NCBI GenBank assembly: GCA_039925865.1
Contig: JBDSYA010000074.1
Span: forward strand, 1 to 11,842
Direction of reading: 5' to 3'
Length of the DNA: 11,842 bases
DNA from: JBDSYA01 sp039925865
GTDB taxonomy: Bacteria > Bacteroidota > Ignavibacteria > Tepidaquicellales > Tepidaquicellaceae
In this document: positions 1 through 6,032 of the stretch, piece by piece
Position numbering within the stretch: position 1 is the stretch's first letter
How the letters are laid out: every line of letters starts with the position of its first letter
Notes under the pieces: model-generated
Told to the model about the DNA's origin: nothing
The model's database searches: none
The model's input: only the letters and a program-made list of their open reading frames with translations
Position numbers and translations under genes: made by a program

Positions 1-234
1 TATAACTGGCTTCATCATAATAAGTTTTTTGGGAAATATTTATCTAATTACCGTCGTGGAAATGGCATGACCATTTTATCCAAGACAATTTCTTTGTCAA
101 TGCTATGGTCGGGAATAGGATACTCGGTTATGTTTGCTACTTCTGTTTTGTATATCAGAATTTTATTGTTAGCCATTGCAATCGGAGTTACCTGGCATTT
201 GCTTTCTATAAAAACCTTTAAGGAAAAATCCTGA
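1..234 (+). CDS. DUF454 / YbaN-type inner-membrane protein, 3' end only
   Basis: Frame 1 is open from the first base to a TGA at 232-234 and gives 77 residues; the 5' part lies outside the window. The peptide begins with an aromatic/His stretch followed by FFGKYLSNYRRGNG (residues 9-22), then two hydrophobic helices at about 29-47 and 51-68, the second with the pattern IRILLLAIAIGVTWHLL. This combination, a 'HxxFGxYxxxYR' loop followed by two membrane helices and a short basic tail, matches my knowledge of the small DUF454 (E. coli YbaN) membrane family, whose function is unknown. The stop lies 30 bases before the start of the metallophosphoesterase gene on the same strand, so the two are probably co-transcribed. 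The family call rests on remembered motifs, not on a search. Confidence 0.75.
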   Translation, partial: YNWLHHNKFFGKYLSNYRRGNGMTILSKTISLSMLWSGIGYSVMFATSVLYIRILLLAIAIGVTWHLLSIKTFKEKS

Positions 235-264
235 TCTGATTCTGCCATAAATCATAAATAATTC

Positions 265-2079
265 TTGAACGAAAACAAAAATTTAAAAACCATTAAACGT
301 TTACCGATGGTCAACTGGTTTGACATCGGACAGCTTTTAAGGACAGGTTTCAGAGTTATTTTCTCAAAAATCATAGGTGAACATTCTGATAAAAGGATTA
401 TTCAGGCACTTGCATCCACCCGGAAAGAATTTTTCAACTATACACATTTTCATAAAGTTTTTGGTGAAAGCATCATAAGTGAATCAGATAATCTCAGAGA
501 AGAAATTTGGCTGGATTATATCTCGGATACCGGTGACGGCTGGAATCCAACGTATGCAGTTGCCTATTATGCATCAAGCCCTGAACTTCAATTAAAATAT
601 AAAGAAAAAGTTTTTGATACGAAACGTGGCGATGTTTTGATCTTCGGAGGTGATGAGGTATATCCGACTCCCAGCAAACAAAATTATAAGGATCGTCTTA
701 TTACTCCATATGAAACTGCATTTGGAGATGATGAGCCCAAACGTAAGCCACATGTATTTGCAATTCCGGGAAATCATGATTGGTATGATGGACTTGCTTC
801 TTTCACAAGGATATTCTGTTCTGATCTTAACCGATCTTTTGCCGGCTGGGTCACCAGACAGAGACGCAGCTACTTTGCTTTAAAGCTTCCCGGTAACTGG
901 TGGCTACTGGGTTCAGACGGCCAATTACAATCTAACATTGATACTCCTCAGATCGAGTATTTCAGGAAAATTGCAGACAAATTTATGAAAGAAGGTGACA
1001 GGGTTATACTATGTATTTCCGAGCCTAATTGGATATTTGCAGCTAAGTATAAAAAGTTTGGAGAACTTTATGAAGAAAGCGACCTGCTTTATCTTCAAAA
1101 TGAAATTTTAGCAAAGAAAAATGTAGACATTAAAGTTTTTCTTGCTGGTGATCTGCATCATTACAGAAGGCATGAAGAGATCAAAGCGTTTGAGCCCGAA
1201 GCTAAAGTTCAAAAAATTACTTCAGGCGGAGGCGGCTCTTTCTTACATCCAACTCATGATATAGAAGTTAACAATATTTCCGAAGAATATGGAATGGGTA
1301 AAAAGACTAGAAGGTTTTTTTCACTTAAAGAAAGTTATCCGGATATTAAAACTTCCAAAAGATTAACCTTTCAGAATCTCTTATTTCCTTTCTTGAATCC
1401 GGGTTTCGGAATTGTAACTGCAATATTATATTTACTTACAGCATGGATGGTGTTGTCAACCCTGGATCTGAAAACATTTGAAGTTCCAAGCGGATTTCTC
1501 AATAATTTCACAAAAGCTGCCACGATTACATTTTATGCTTTTATGCAAAACCCATTTGTTGCAATATGGCTGGTAATGGTTTTGATAACTTTTATAGTAT
1601 TTACCGATACACATTCTAAAATTTATAGATATGCCGGAGGTTTCCTTCATTGCTGGACACACTTCATTGCAATTTTTTATATTGCCTGGGGATCGGCAAT
1701 ATTTGCTTCTTATTTATTTAAAGGTGATGAAACATTTACTTTTTTAATTGCAATGTTATTAATATTTATAATGGGATGGGTAGTTGGATCTGCAATTATG
1801 GGAATATATCTTTTTATATCACAGTATTTTTTTGGAAGACACAGTGAGGAATCTTTTTCTGCAATAAAAATAGAAGATTATAAAAATTTTTTGCGATTGC
1901 ATATTGCAGTTGATGGCACACTAAGCATTTACCCTATAAAAATTCAGAAATGCCCGCAACGCTGGAGGAATAGGTATAATAAAGAGAAAGATAAAATTAA
2001 ATCTTATATAGTTCCTAAGGACGGATCTGCTGCAGAACTTATAGAATCTCCGATAATTTTAAGACCAAGAAAATCTTAA
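265..2079 (+). CDS. calcineurin-like metallophosphoesterase with C-terminal membrane domain
   Basis: A 604-residue protein. The N-terminal ~340 residues carry calcineurin-type metal-site motifs: SDTGDGW (88-93), FGGDEVYP (127-134), IPGNHDWYDG (167-176), a Ser-Glu-Pro-Asn block after a hydrophobic strand (252-255), and AGDLHHYRRH (294-303), then a glycine run SGGGG (320-324). These should bind two metals and hydrolyse a phosphoester; the substrate cannot be read from sequence. About four hydrophobic helices follow (about 380-400, 422-447, 459-484, 491-520) and then an ~80-residue soluble tail. With no N-terminal signal peptide, the catalytic domain is probably cytoplasmic and membrane-tethered. 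The longest reading starts at TTG 265, just after an in-frame TAA at 259-261; an in-frame ATG at 307 would give a protein 14 residues shorter, and neither has a visible ribosome binding site. It probably shares a transcript with the DUF454 gene upstream. Confidence 0.88.
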   Translation: MNENKNLKTIKRLPMVNWFDIGQLLRTGFRVIFSKIIGEHSDKRIIQALASTRKEFFNYTHFHKVFGESIISESDNLREEIWLDYISDTGDGWNPTYAVAYYASSPELQLKYKEKVFDTKRGDVLIFGGDEVYPTPSKQNYKDRLITPYETAFGDDEPKRKPHVFAIPGNHDWYDGLASFTRIFCSDLNRSFAGWVTRQRRSYFALKLPGNWWLLGSDGQLQSNIDTPQIEYFRKIADKFMKEGDRVILCISEPNWIFAAKYKKFGELYEESDLLYLQNEILAKKNVDIKVFLAGDLHHYRRHEEIKAFEPEAKVQKITSGGGGSFLHPTHDIEVNNISEEYGMGKKTRRFFSLKESYPDIKTSKRLTFQNLLFPFLNPGFGIVTAILYLLTAWMVLSTLDLKTFEVPSGFLNNFTKAATITFYAFMQNPFVAIWLVMVLITFIVFTDTHSKIYRYAGGFLHCWTHFIAIFYIAWGSAIFASYLFKGDETFTFLIAMLLIFIMGWVVGSAIMGIYLFISQYFFGRHSEESFSAIKIEDYKNFLRLHIAVDGTLSIYPIKIQKCPQRWRNRYNKEKDKIKSYIVPKDGSAAELIESPIILRPRKS

Positions 2080-2167
2080 GACCTCTCCTAATTTTTAAAA
2101 AGTGATGAATATTTTTCGAAGCGTCTAAGATTTATAAGAACTGCGTTTAAAACGGTATTCATATCGA

Positions 2168-2199
2168 CTTGAAATATTAGTATAACGGCATTACTTTTG
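2168..2199 (+). promoter_or_regulatory. Bacteroidetes-type promoter for the tRNA pair
   Basis: CTTG at 2168-2171 is followed after exactly 20 bases by TACTTTTG at 2192-2199. This is the TAnnTTTG -7 element with a TTG -33 element, as described for the Bacteroidetes primary sigma factor. It lies in the non-coding gap between the phosphoesterase and tRNA-Gly, and would start transcription about 60 bases before the mature tRNA. Read as an ordinary sigma-70 site it is TTGAAA-N17-TACTTT, also plausible. Confidence 0.55.
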
Positions 2200-2267
2200 T
2201 AACGTTTGTAAGAATAAAATATTTTTTATCACAATTAAGGGTTAGATATTTAAAAAGGTTTTATAAT

Positions 2268-2340
<73 letters not shown>

Positions 2341-2378
2341 CGTTTTTATTTTTATCAGTTTTTTGTTTCCAAATTTGC

Positions 2379-2452
2379 GGTGTGGTACCCAAGTGGCTTA
2401 AGGGGAAAGTCTGCAAAACTTTTATTCGACAGTTCGAATCTGTCCCACACCT
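2379..2452 (+). tRNA. tRNA-Cys(GCA)
   Basis: The acceptor stem GGTGTGG (2379-2385) pairs with CCACACC (2445-2451), followed by T2452, the discriminator expected for cysteine tRNAs. The anticodon stem AAAGT/ACTTT (2406-2410/2418-2422) encloses loop CTGCAAA with anticodon GCA at 2413-2415. The T arm is GACAG-TTCGAAT-CTGTC (2428-2444) with a five-base variable loop, and the D arm has CCC/GGG. No CCA is encoded. The last six bases of the gene are part of a 21-bp sequence repeated downstream. Confidence 0.97.
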
Positions 2453-2467
2453 CTGATTAAAAAGTTA
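2447..2467 (+). repeat. 21-bp direct repeat, copy 1 (tRNA-Cys 3' end plus flank)
   Basis: Bases 2447-2467 recur without mismatch at 2560-2580, 113 bases downstream. This copy holds the last six bases of tRNA-Cys and the first 15 bases after it, including the ascending arm of the tRNA terminator. The flanking bases differ at both ends (C versus G before, T versus A after), so the repeat is exactly 21 bp. Confidence 0.95.
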
Positions 2468-2493
2468 TTAGCATTGATGCTGATAACTTTTTT
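2459..2493 (+). terminator. rho-independent terminator after tRNA-Cys
   Basis: Bases 2459-2473 pair over 15 positions with 2478-2492 (one T-G wobble) around the loop TTGA, and the descending arm ends in a T run to 2493. It starts seven bases after the tRNA-Cys gene. The upper half of the stem (AGCA/TGCT) contains most of its G-C pairs. Confidence 0.8.
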
Positions 2494-2506
2494 AGTTTGC
2501 AAAGAC

Positions 2507-2569
2507 ATGTATTATACTTATGTTTTAAAAAGCTTAAAGGACAACAAGCTTTATATAGGACACCTCTGA
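2507..2569 (+). pseudogene. GIY-YIG nuclease gene remnant (N-terminal 20 codons)
   Basis: An ATG at 2507 opens a 20-codon reading frame ending in TGA at 2567. It reads MYYTYVLKSLKDNKLYIG and then only His-Leu. This is the N-terminal beta strand-turn-strand of the small single-domain GIY-YIG endonuclease family: YTYVL corresponds to the 'GIY' strand and LYIG to 'YIG'. Intact members continue for roughly 60 or more residues carrying the catalytic Arg and Glu, and none of that is present. The reading frame is lost exactly where the second 21-bp tRNA-Cys repeat begins (2560), so the break coincides with a recombination junction. The fragment cannot be catalytically active. Confidence 0.72.
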
Positions 2570-2580
2570 TTAAAAAGTTA
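2560..2580 (+). repeat. 21-bp direct repeat, copy 2
   Basis: An exact copy of 2447-2467, fused directly to the truncated GIY-YIG coding fragment. A second hairpin terminator follows it. That terminator's descending arm (TGATAACTTTTTTA, 2607-2620) is also identical to that of the first terminator (2481-2494), so the whole tRNA-end-plus-terminator module appears to have been duplicated and then to have diverged in the middle. Confidence 0.95.
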
Positions 2581-2586
2581 AGTTAA

Positions 2587-2619
2587 AAAAAAGTTATCAA
2601 ATGGATTGATAACTTTTTT
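2587..2619. terminator. bidirectional rho-independent terminator
   Basis: Bases 2587-2600 pair perfectly over 14 positions with 2606-2619 around the loop ATGGA. The stem starts with a run of A and ends with a run of T, so it presents a U-tract on both strands. On the plus strand it lies downstream of the tRNA region; on the minus strand it begins 23 bases beyond the stop of the small membrane protein gene and should end the gap transcript. Confidence 0.8.
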
Positions 2620-2642
2620 ATTTTAATACAAAATTTAGCTCG

Positions 2643-2909
2643 TTACTTTTTTCTTCTGTAATCTCTGTACTTTTTACCGCCGCCAAAATAAAAGAAAATT
2701 GCTGCAACAAGATGGATCCAAAACCATGGGGAGTCAGTTCCCAGATTTTGCGCTATGTAAATCAATATTAAAGCTCTCGGAATAAAAACAGTTAAGATTA
2801 TATCACCAATAAAAGGAACTGAGTTTAAAGGTATCTGATGAATTAAAAAATAAATTATCAGAATTGTTCTTGGTAGAAAAAGACTTACAATCAAAAATAT
2901 CGTATCCAT
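2643..2909 (-). CDS. small three-helix membrane protein, function unknown
   Basis: An 88-residue protein read leftwards. Hydrophobic helices lie at about residues 3-23, 34-56 and 60-76, followed by a glycine triplet and a strongly basic tail (GGGKKYRDYRRKK), which would sit in the cytoplasm. The first two helices resemble each other: FLPRTILIIY (11-20) and FIPRALILIY (42-51) share the pattern F-[LI]-P-R-x-[IL]-[LI]-I-[IL]-Y, suggesting an internal duplication. The gene starts 16 bases after the gap stop and ends just before the bidirectional terminator, so it is the distal gene of a gap transcript. I do not recognise a named family. The conserved-looking helices, clean start and operon position argue that it is real. 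A link to glycolysis beyond co-transcription is not shown. Confidence 0.7.
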   Translation of the reverse strand: MDTIFLIVSLFLPRTILIIYFLIHQIPLNSVPFIGDIILTVFIPRALILIYIAQNLGTDSPWFWIHLVAAIFFYFGGGKKYRDYRRKK

Positions 2910-2925
2910 TAATAAAGTGTTTTGT

Positions 2926-3918
2926 TTAAGAAATCTTTTTAATAAGATCTACAACCCGGCAACTGTAACCCCATTCATTATCATACCACCCGACAACTTT
3001 TACAAGATTTCCCTGCGCCATTGTTGATAGAGAATCAAATATGCAAGAGTGGTCATTACCTATAATATCGCTGGAGACAATCGGGTCTTCAGTATATTCA
3101 AGAATTCCTTTCATTTCATTTTCAGATGCTTTTTTCATGGCAGCATTTATTTCCTCTTTGGTAGGTTCTTTTTCGAGAACACATACAAAATCTGTCAGCG
3201 AGCCGTCTGCTGTAGGCACTCTAAGTGCAAAGCCGTCTAACTTTCCTTTTAAATGAGGAAGAACCTCTCCTACTGCTTTTGCAGCTCCTGTAGAGGTGGG
3301 AATAATATTTATTGCCCCTGCCCGTGCCCTTCTCAGATCTTTGTGAGGCTGATCCAATAAACCCTGGTCATTTGTATAAGAATGTATAGTTGTCATAAAA
3401 CCTTTTACAATTTTAAAATTATCGTCTAATACTTTTACCATGGGGGCGAGACAATTAGTTGTGCATGAAGCATTCGAGACAATTTTCATTTCAGATTTTA
3501 AAACAGAATCATTAACTCCAAGTACTACTGTAGCATCAAGAGCATCTTTTGCTGGCGCAGTCAGAATTACTTTTTTAGCTCCGCCGTCCAAATGAAGTTT
3601 TAATTTATCCTTTGAGGTAAATACACCTGTTGATTCTATAACCACATCAGTATCCATATCTCCCCAACCTAATTTCGTAGGATCTTTTTCAGCTGTTATT
3701 TTAATTTCATCACCATCAACAATTATACCTTTTTCTGAAACTTTTACATCACCATTATACCTGCCATGAACAGAATCATATTTTAATAAGTGTGCCAGCG
3801 TCTTATTATCAGTCAGGTCATTTATCGCAACAATGTCAAATCCCCCTAATTCCTTTAATCTTCTAAAAACTAATCTTCCAATTCTTCCAAATCCATTAAT
3901 ACCTACTTTTAAAGCCAT
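2926..3918 (-). CDS. gap: glyceraldehyde-3-phosphate dehydrogenase, NAD-dependent type I
   Basis: A 330-residue protein of normal family length. It converts glyceraldehyde-3-phosphate, NAD+ and phosphate to 1,3-bisphosphoglycerate in cytoplasmic glycolysis and gluconeogenesis. The Rossmann motif GINGFGRIG is at residues 6-14. Asp34 follows the second strand (AINDL), as expected for NAD rather than NADP preference. The active-site signature SNASCTTNCLAP (148-159) carries the nucleophile Cys152, and the base is His179 in TTIHSYT. The C-terminal WYDNEWGYSCRV motif is intact. The ATG has a strong GGAGG ribosome binding site seven bases upstream. The small membrane protein gene follows 16 bases after the stop and is probably co-transcribed. 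All key residues are present. Confidence 0.98.
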   Translation of the reverse strand: MALKVGINGFGRIGRLVFRRLKELGGFDIVAINDLTDNKTLAHLLKYDSVHGRYNGDVKVSEKGIIVDGDEIKITAEKDPTKLGWGDMDTDVVIESTGVFTSKDKLKLHLDGGAKKVILTAPAKDALDATVVLGVNDSVLKSEMKIVSNASCTTNCLAPMVKVLDDNFKIVKGFMTTIHSYTNDQGLLDQPHKDLRRARAGAINIIPTSTGAAKAVGEVLPHLKGKLDGFALRVPTADGSLTDFVCVLEKEPTKEEINAAMKKASENEMKGILEYTEDPIVSSDIIGNDHSCIFDSLSTMAQGNLVKVVGWYDNEWGYSCRVVDLIKKIS

Positions 3919-4192
3919 TTAAAAACCTCCGGGTTCGTTTTATATTTTGAAATTTTTTGTGAGGGAATATATTACTCAATAACGTTTTGAAATTCAATTT
4001 AGATAGAAAGTCTGTTTCAAAAAATTTATTTATGTATTTGTGGAAAATGTGACTTGAATTAAAATGTGTTCGTTTACAAATTGCTTCCATAAAAGTTTCA
4101 AAAATATAATTACATTTTTTTCAAGATTTCTAATTTTAACAAAAATAAGATTTAGTTCAGTTTTATATATTTAATAATCATACAAATAGTTC
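3919..4192. other. divergent intergenic region between gap and the DinB-like gene
   Basis: These 274 AT-rich bases hold the leaders of two genes transcribed apart. TTTTGAAATT occurs at 3945-3954 and 3985-3994 (40 bases apart), and GTTTCAAAAA, roughly its reverse complement, at 4014-4023 and 4095-4104. A minus-strand TATTTTTG at 4099-4106 fits the TAnnTTTG promoter element but has no TTG at the right distance, so I do not call it a promoter. No coding capacity is convincing here. Confidence 0.5.
3926..3930 (-). promoter_or_regulatory. strong Shine-Dalgarno of gap
   Basis: On the minus strand GGAGG stands seven bases before the ATG of gap. It fixes the start codon. It is the only clear, well-spaced Shine-Dalgarno in the window; the other genes have A/T-rich leaders. 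Confidence 0.85.
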
Positions 4193-4618
4193 ATGAGTTT
4201 AATAAAAGAAAGATTAAGTAATGCTTTCATACTAACAAATGAACTGCTTGAAAGCATTGCCGAATCAAATCTAAAACTAAAGATCCCGAACGTTCCATCC
4301 AATACTATAGGAGGTCAATATTGGTGCGTCATTAGAGCAAGACAAAGTTACATTAAAACAATTGAGAATGGTGGTGAATGGATGGGTTTCACTTGTGATC
4401 TAAAAAACCCGCACAGTAAAGAAGAAATTGAAAAATTATTGAAATCTACATTTAAGGATTTGGAGCATTTGAAATTGGATGAGAAGAATGAAAAGGTGTT
4501 GATAAAACTCGTTGAGTTGTTTGAACATGAAATTCAGCATCATGGCCAGTTAATCAGATTTATCTATGCCAATAAATTAAAATTTCCTGAAAGCTGGAAA
4601 AAAAAATATACAGTTTAG
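4193..4618 (+). CDS. DinB/YfiT-like four-helix protein
   Basis: A 141-residue, mainly helical protein. Near its C-terminus is FEHEIQHHGQLIRFIYANKL (110-129), the H-x3-H (His112, His116) helix followed by His-Gly-Gln that typifies DinB/YfiT-fold proteins. In that fold, three histidines usually bind a divalent metal, and members serve as thiol-dependent S-transferases or are uncharacterised stress proteins. Here the segment that should supply the first histidine reads SNTIGGQYWCVIRARQSY (36-53), and the first His of the whole protein is His74. The classical triad is therefore incomplete, and metal binding or catalysis may differ. It stands alone between the divergent region and efp, with ATG start and no Shine-Dalgarno. 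The fold call is fairly confident; the activity is unknown. Confidence 0.72.
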   Translation: MSLIKERLSNAFILTNELLESIAESNLKLKIPNVPSNTIGGQYWCVIRARQSYIKTIENGGEWMGFTCDLKNPHSKEEIEKLLKSTFKDLEHLKLDEKNEKVLIKLVELFEHEIQHHGQLIRFIYANKLKFPESWKKKYTV

Positions 4619-4810
4619 TTTTACAATTAAGAAACATCCCGCATTACTGACAACTCTGCAACAGGTGACTCTCTTGTTGATTTTCATCTAATCTTTGAAT
4701 CTACAAATACAAATTTATGATATTTGAACATATTGAGTAAAAACCATATCAAATTTATTAAAATCAGCTCATTTTTATCTTTTTTTATATAAAAACATTA
4801 AAAACTGTGA

Positions 4811-4841
4811 TTGTTTTTCAAACCCCAAATACGTATTTTAT
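4811..4841 (+). promoter_or_regulatory. possible promoter of the efp-acc cluster
   Basis: TTG at 4811-4813 is followed after 20 bases by TATTTTATG at 4834. This is the same spacing as the tRNA promoter but an imperfect TAnnTTTG (two mismatches). It would give a leader of about 40 bases to the efp start. The remainder of the 264-base gap from 4619 to 4882 shows no gene and no convincing terminator. Confidence 0.25.
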
Positions 4842-4882
4842 GAATACATTCAATTTTAAACAAATTTTTAAAACTTTTTTTA

Positions 4883-5446
4883 ATGGGAACAACATCAGAT
4901 CTTAAAAACGGGATAATTATAACTCATAATAACGAACTTCACTCAATAATGACTGTCGAACATCGTACACCTGGTAACTTAAGGGCATTTTACCAGGTAA
5001 AAATGAAAAATCTAAAGAATGGAAAGATAATTGAAAATAGATTCCGAGCGGGTGAAGATATTCAAATTGAAAGGCTTGATTCAGGGAATTATCAGTTTTT
5101 GTACAAAGATCCCAATGGATATGTATTCATGGATAGTGACACTTATGATCAGGTTACCATCAATGAAGAAATGATTGGCAAGAGCGGAAATTATTTAAAA
5201 GAAGGTGAAGGCGCACAGATTCTTTTCCATAATTTGAAGGTCATTTCAGTTGAGATTCCTCCGCACGTATATTTAAAAGTGGTTTCTGCACCACCCGGAA
5301 TAAAAGGAGATACTGCTACAGGTGCAACAAAACCTGTAACTTTAGAAACAGGAGCCACAGTTAATGCACCGCTTTTTATTAATGAGGGTGACGTATTGAG
5401 AGTTGATACGAGAACCGGCGACTACATAGAAAGAGCTAAAGTCTGA
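4883..5446 (+). CDS. efp: translation elongation factor P
   Basis: A 187-residue protein of normal EF-P length. It binds ribosomes stalled at consecutive prolines and promotes peptide bond formation. The N-terminal KOW-like domain spans about 1-62, and two OB-type domains follow. The C-terminal signature runs from PPGIKGDTATGATKP (137-151) through VDTRTGDYIERAKV (174-187). The tip loop of domain I reads HRTPGNLRAF (27-36). Aligned by eye with the E. coli loop KPGKGQAF, the position of the modified Lys34 is Asn32 here, with Arg34 two residues on. This protein is therefore not a substrate for the classical lysine modification, and I recall similar loops in Chlorobi-type EF-Ps. It is the first gene of a rightward run; accB follows after 33 bases, an order common in bacteria. 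Confidence 0.97.
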   Translation: MGTTSDLKNGIIITHNNELHSIMTVEHRTPGNLRAFYQVKMKNLKNGKIIENRFRAGEDIQIERLDSGNYQFLYKDPNGYVFMDSDTYDQVTINEEMIGKSGNYLKEGEGAQILFHNLKVISVEIPPHVYLKVVSAPPGIKGDTATGATKPVTLETGATVNAPLFINEGDVLRVDTRTGDYIERAKV

Positions 5447-5479
5447 CTTTGGTATTCAATAATTAACAATAATAATGAT

Positions 5480-5965
5480 ATGAAAATGGATCTAAATTAT
5501 CTTAAAAAGCTGATTAGAATACTCGATACAAGTAATGTTGCTGAGATAGAAATTGAAGAAGACGGGACAAAAATAAAATTATCAAAACCCAAATTCAAGC
5601 CCGCACAAATGTCTCAGGGAAATAATCCTGTATATCAAACTTCATTTGCAACTGACTCCGGCGATTTAAAGAATGAGAATGCAAATGTGGAAAGCACAAA
5701 ACCGGTTATTCCTAAAAGTGATAATACAACAGAGGTGAAGTCACCGATGGTTGGCACATTTTACCGAGCACCTTCTCCTGATGCGGATTCATATATCAAT
5801 ATAGGAAGCAATGTTTCACCCGGTTCCGTATTGTGTATAATTGAAGCCATGAAATTGATGAATGAAATAGAAGCAGAAGTTTCCGGCAAGATCGTTCAAA
5901 TACTTGTGGAAAATGGTCAGCCGGTAGAGTATAATCAGCCTCTGTTTTTAATTGAAAAAAATTGA
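5480..5965 (+). CDS. accB: acetyl-CoA carboxylase biotin carboxyl carrier protein
   Basis: A 161-residue protein that carries biotin for acetyl-CoA carboxylase, moving the carboxyl group from biotin carboxylase to carboxyltransferase. The N-terminal ~38 residues form the usual helix and acidic strand (IRILDTSNVAEIEIEEDG). A flexible, Asn/Thr/Ser-rich linker spans about 39-85, and the biotinyl domain spans about 86-160. The domain opens with VKSPMVGTFYRAPSP and contains the biotinylation site EAMKLMNE, with Lys125 as the acceptor. The biotinyl 'thumb' insertion typical of AccB is represented by the APSPDADSYINIG segment. Start ATG at 5480 gives normal length. accC lies 67 bases downstream; together they form the biotin half of the enzyme. 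The carboxyltransferase genes accA and accD are not in this window. Confidence 0.97.
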   Translation: MKMDLNYLKKLIRILDTSNVAEIEIEEDGTKIKLSKPKFKPAQMSQGNNPVYQTSFATDSGDLKNENANVESTKPVIPKSDNTTEVKSPMVGTFYRAPSPDADSYINIGSNVSPGSVLCIIEAMKLMNEIEAEVSGKIVQILVENGQPVEYNQPLFLIEKN

Positions 5966-6032
5966 TAAAGATTTTAAACTAATTTTAGTTTTGATAAGTA
6001 TAATGAAAATACCAATACCAATTTACAATTAA

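Noticed and set aside
129..136. TATGTTTG, an exact TAnnTTTG match upstream of the phosphoesterase
   Set aside because: It lies inside the DUF454 coding sequence and has no TTG element 19-21 bases upstream; a chance match is likely.
48..248. A 66-residue reading frame on the minus strand
   Set aside because: It lies opposite the open DUF454 frame on the plus strand, which has membrane helices and family motifs; the minus-strand peptide has none.
2447..2580. The two 21-bp repeats as a CRISPR array
   Set aside because: There are only two copies, 113 bases apart, one inside a tRNA gene, with a coding fragment between them; this does not fit a CRISPR array.
3896..4090. A 64-residue minus-strand reading frame overlapping the start of gap
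   Set aside because: It is out of frame with gap, overlaps its ribosome binding site and start, and encodes a composition typical of AT-rich non-coding sequence.
4099..4106. Minus-strand TATTTTTG as a gap promoter
   Set aside because: The nearest upstream TTG is only 15 bases away, and the leader to the gap start would be about 180 bases; the evidence is too weak.
4660..4680. CAACA...TGTTG hairpin after the DinB-like gene
   Set aside because: The stem is five base pairs around an 11-base loop, without a proper U tract; not called as a terminator.
5976..5991. Inverted repeat AAACT...AGTTT between accB and accC
   Set aside because: The stem is only five to seven A/T-rich pairs with no T run after it, so it is neither a convincing terminator nor a clear processing site.
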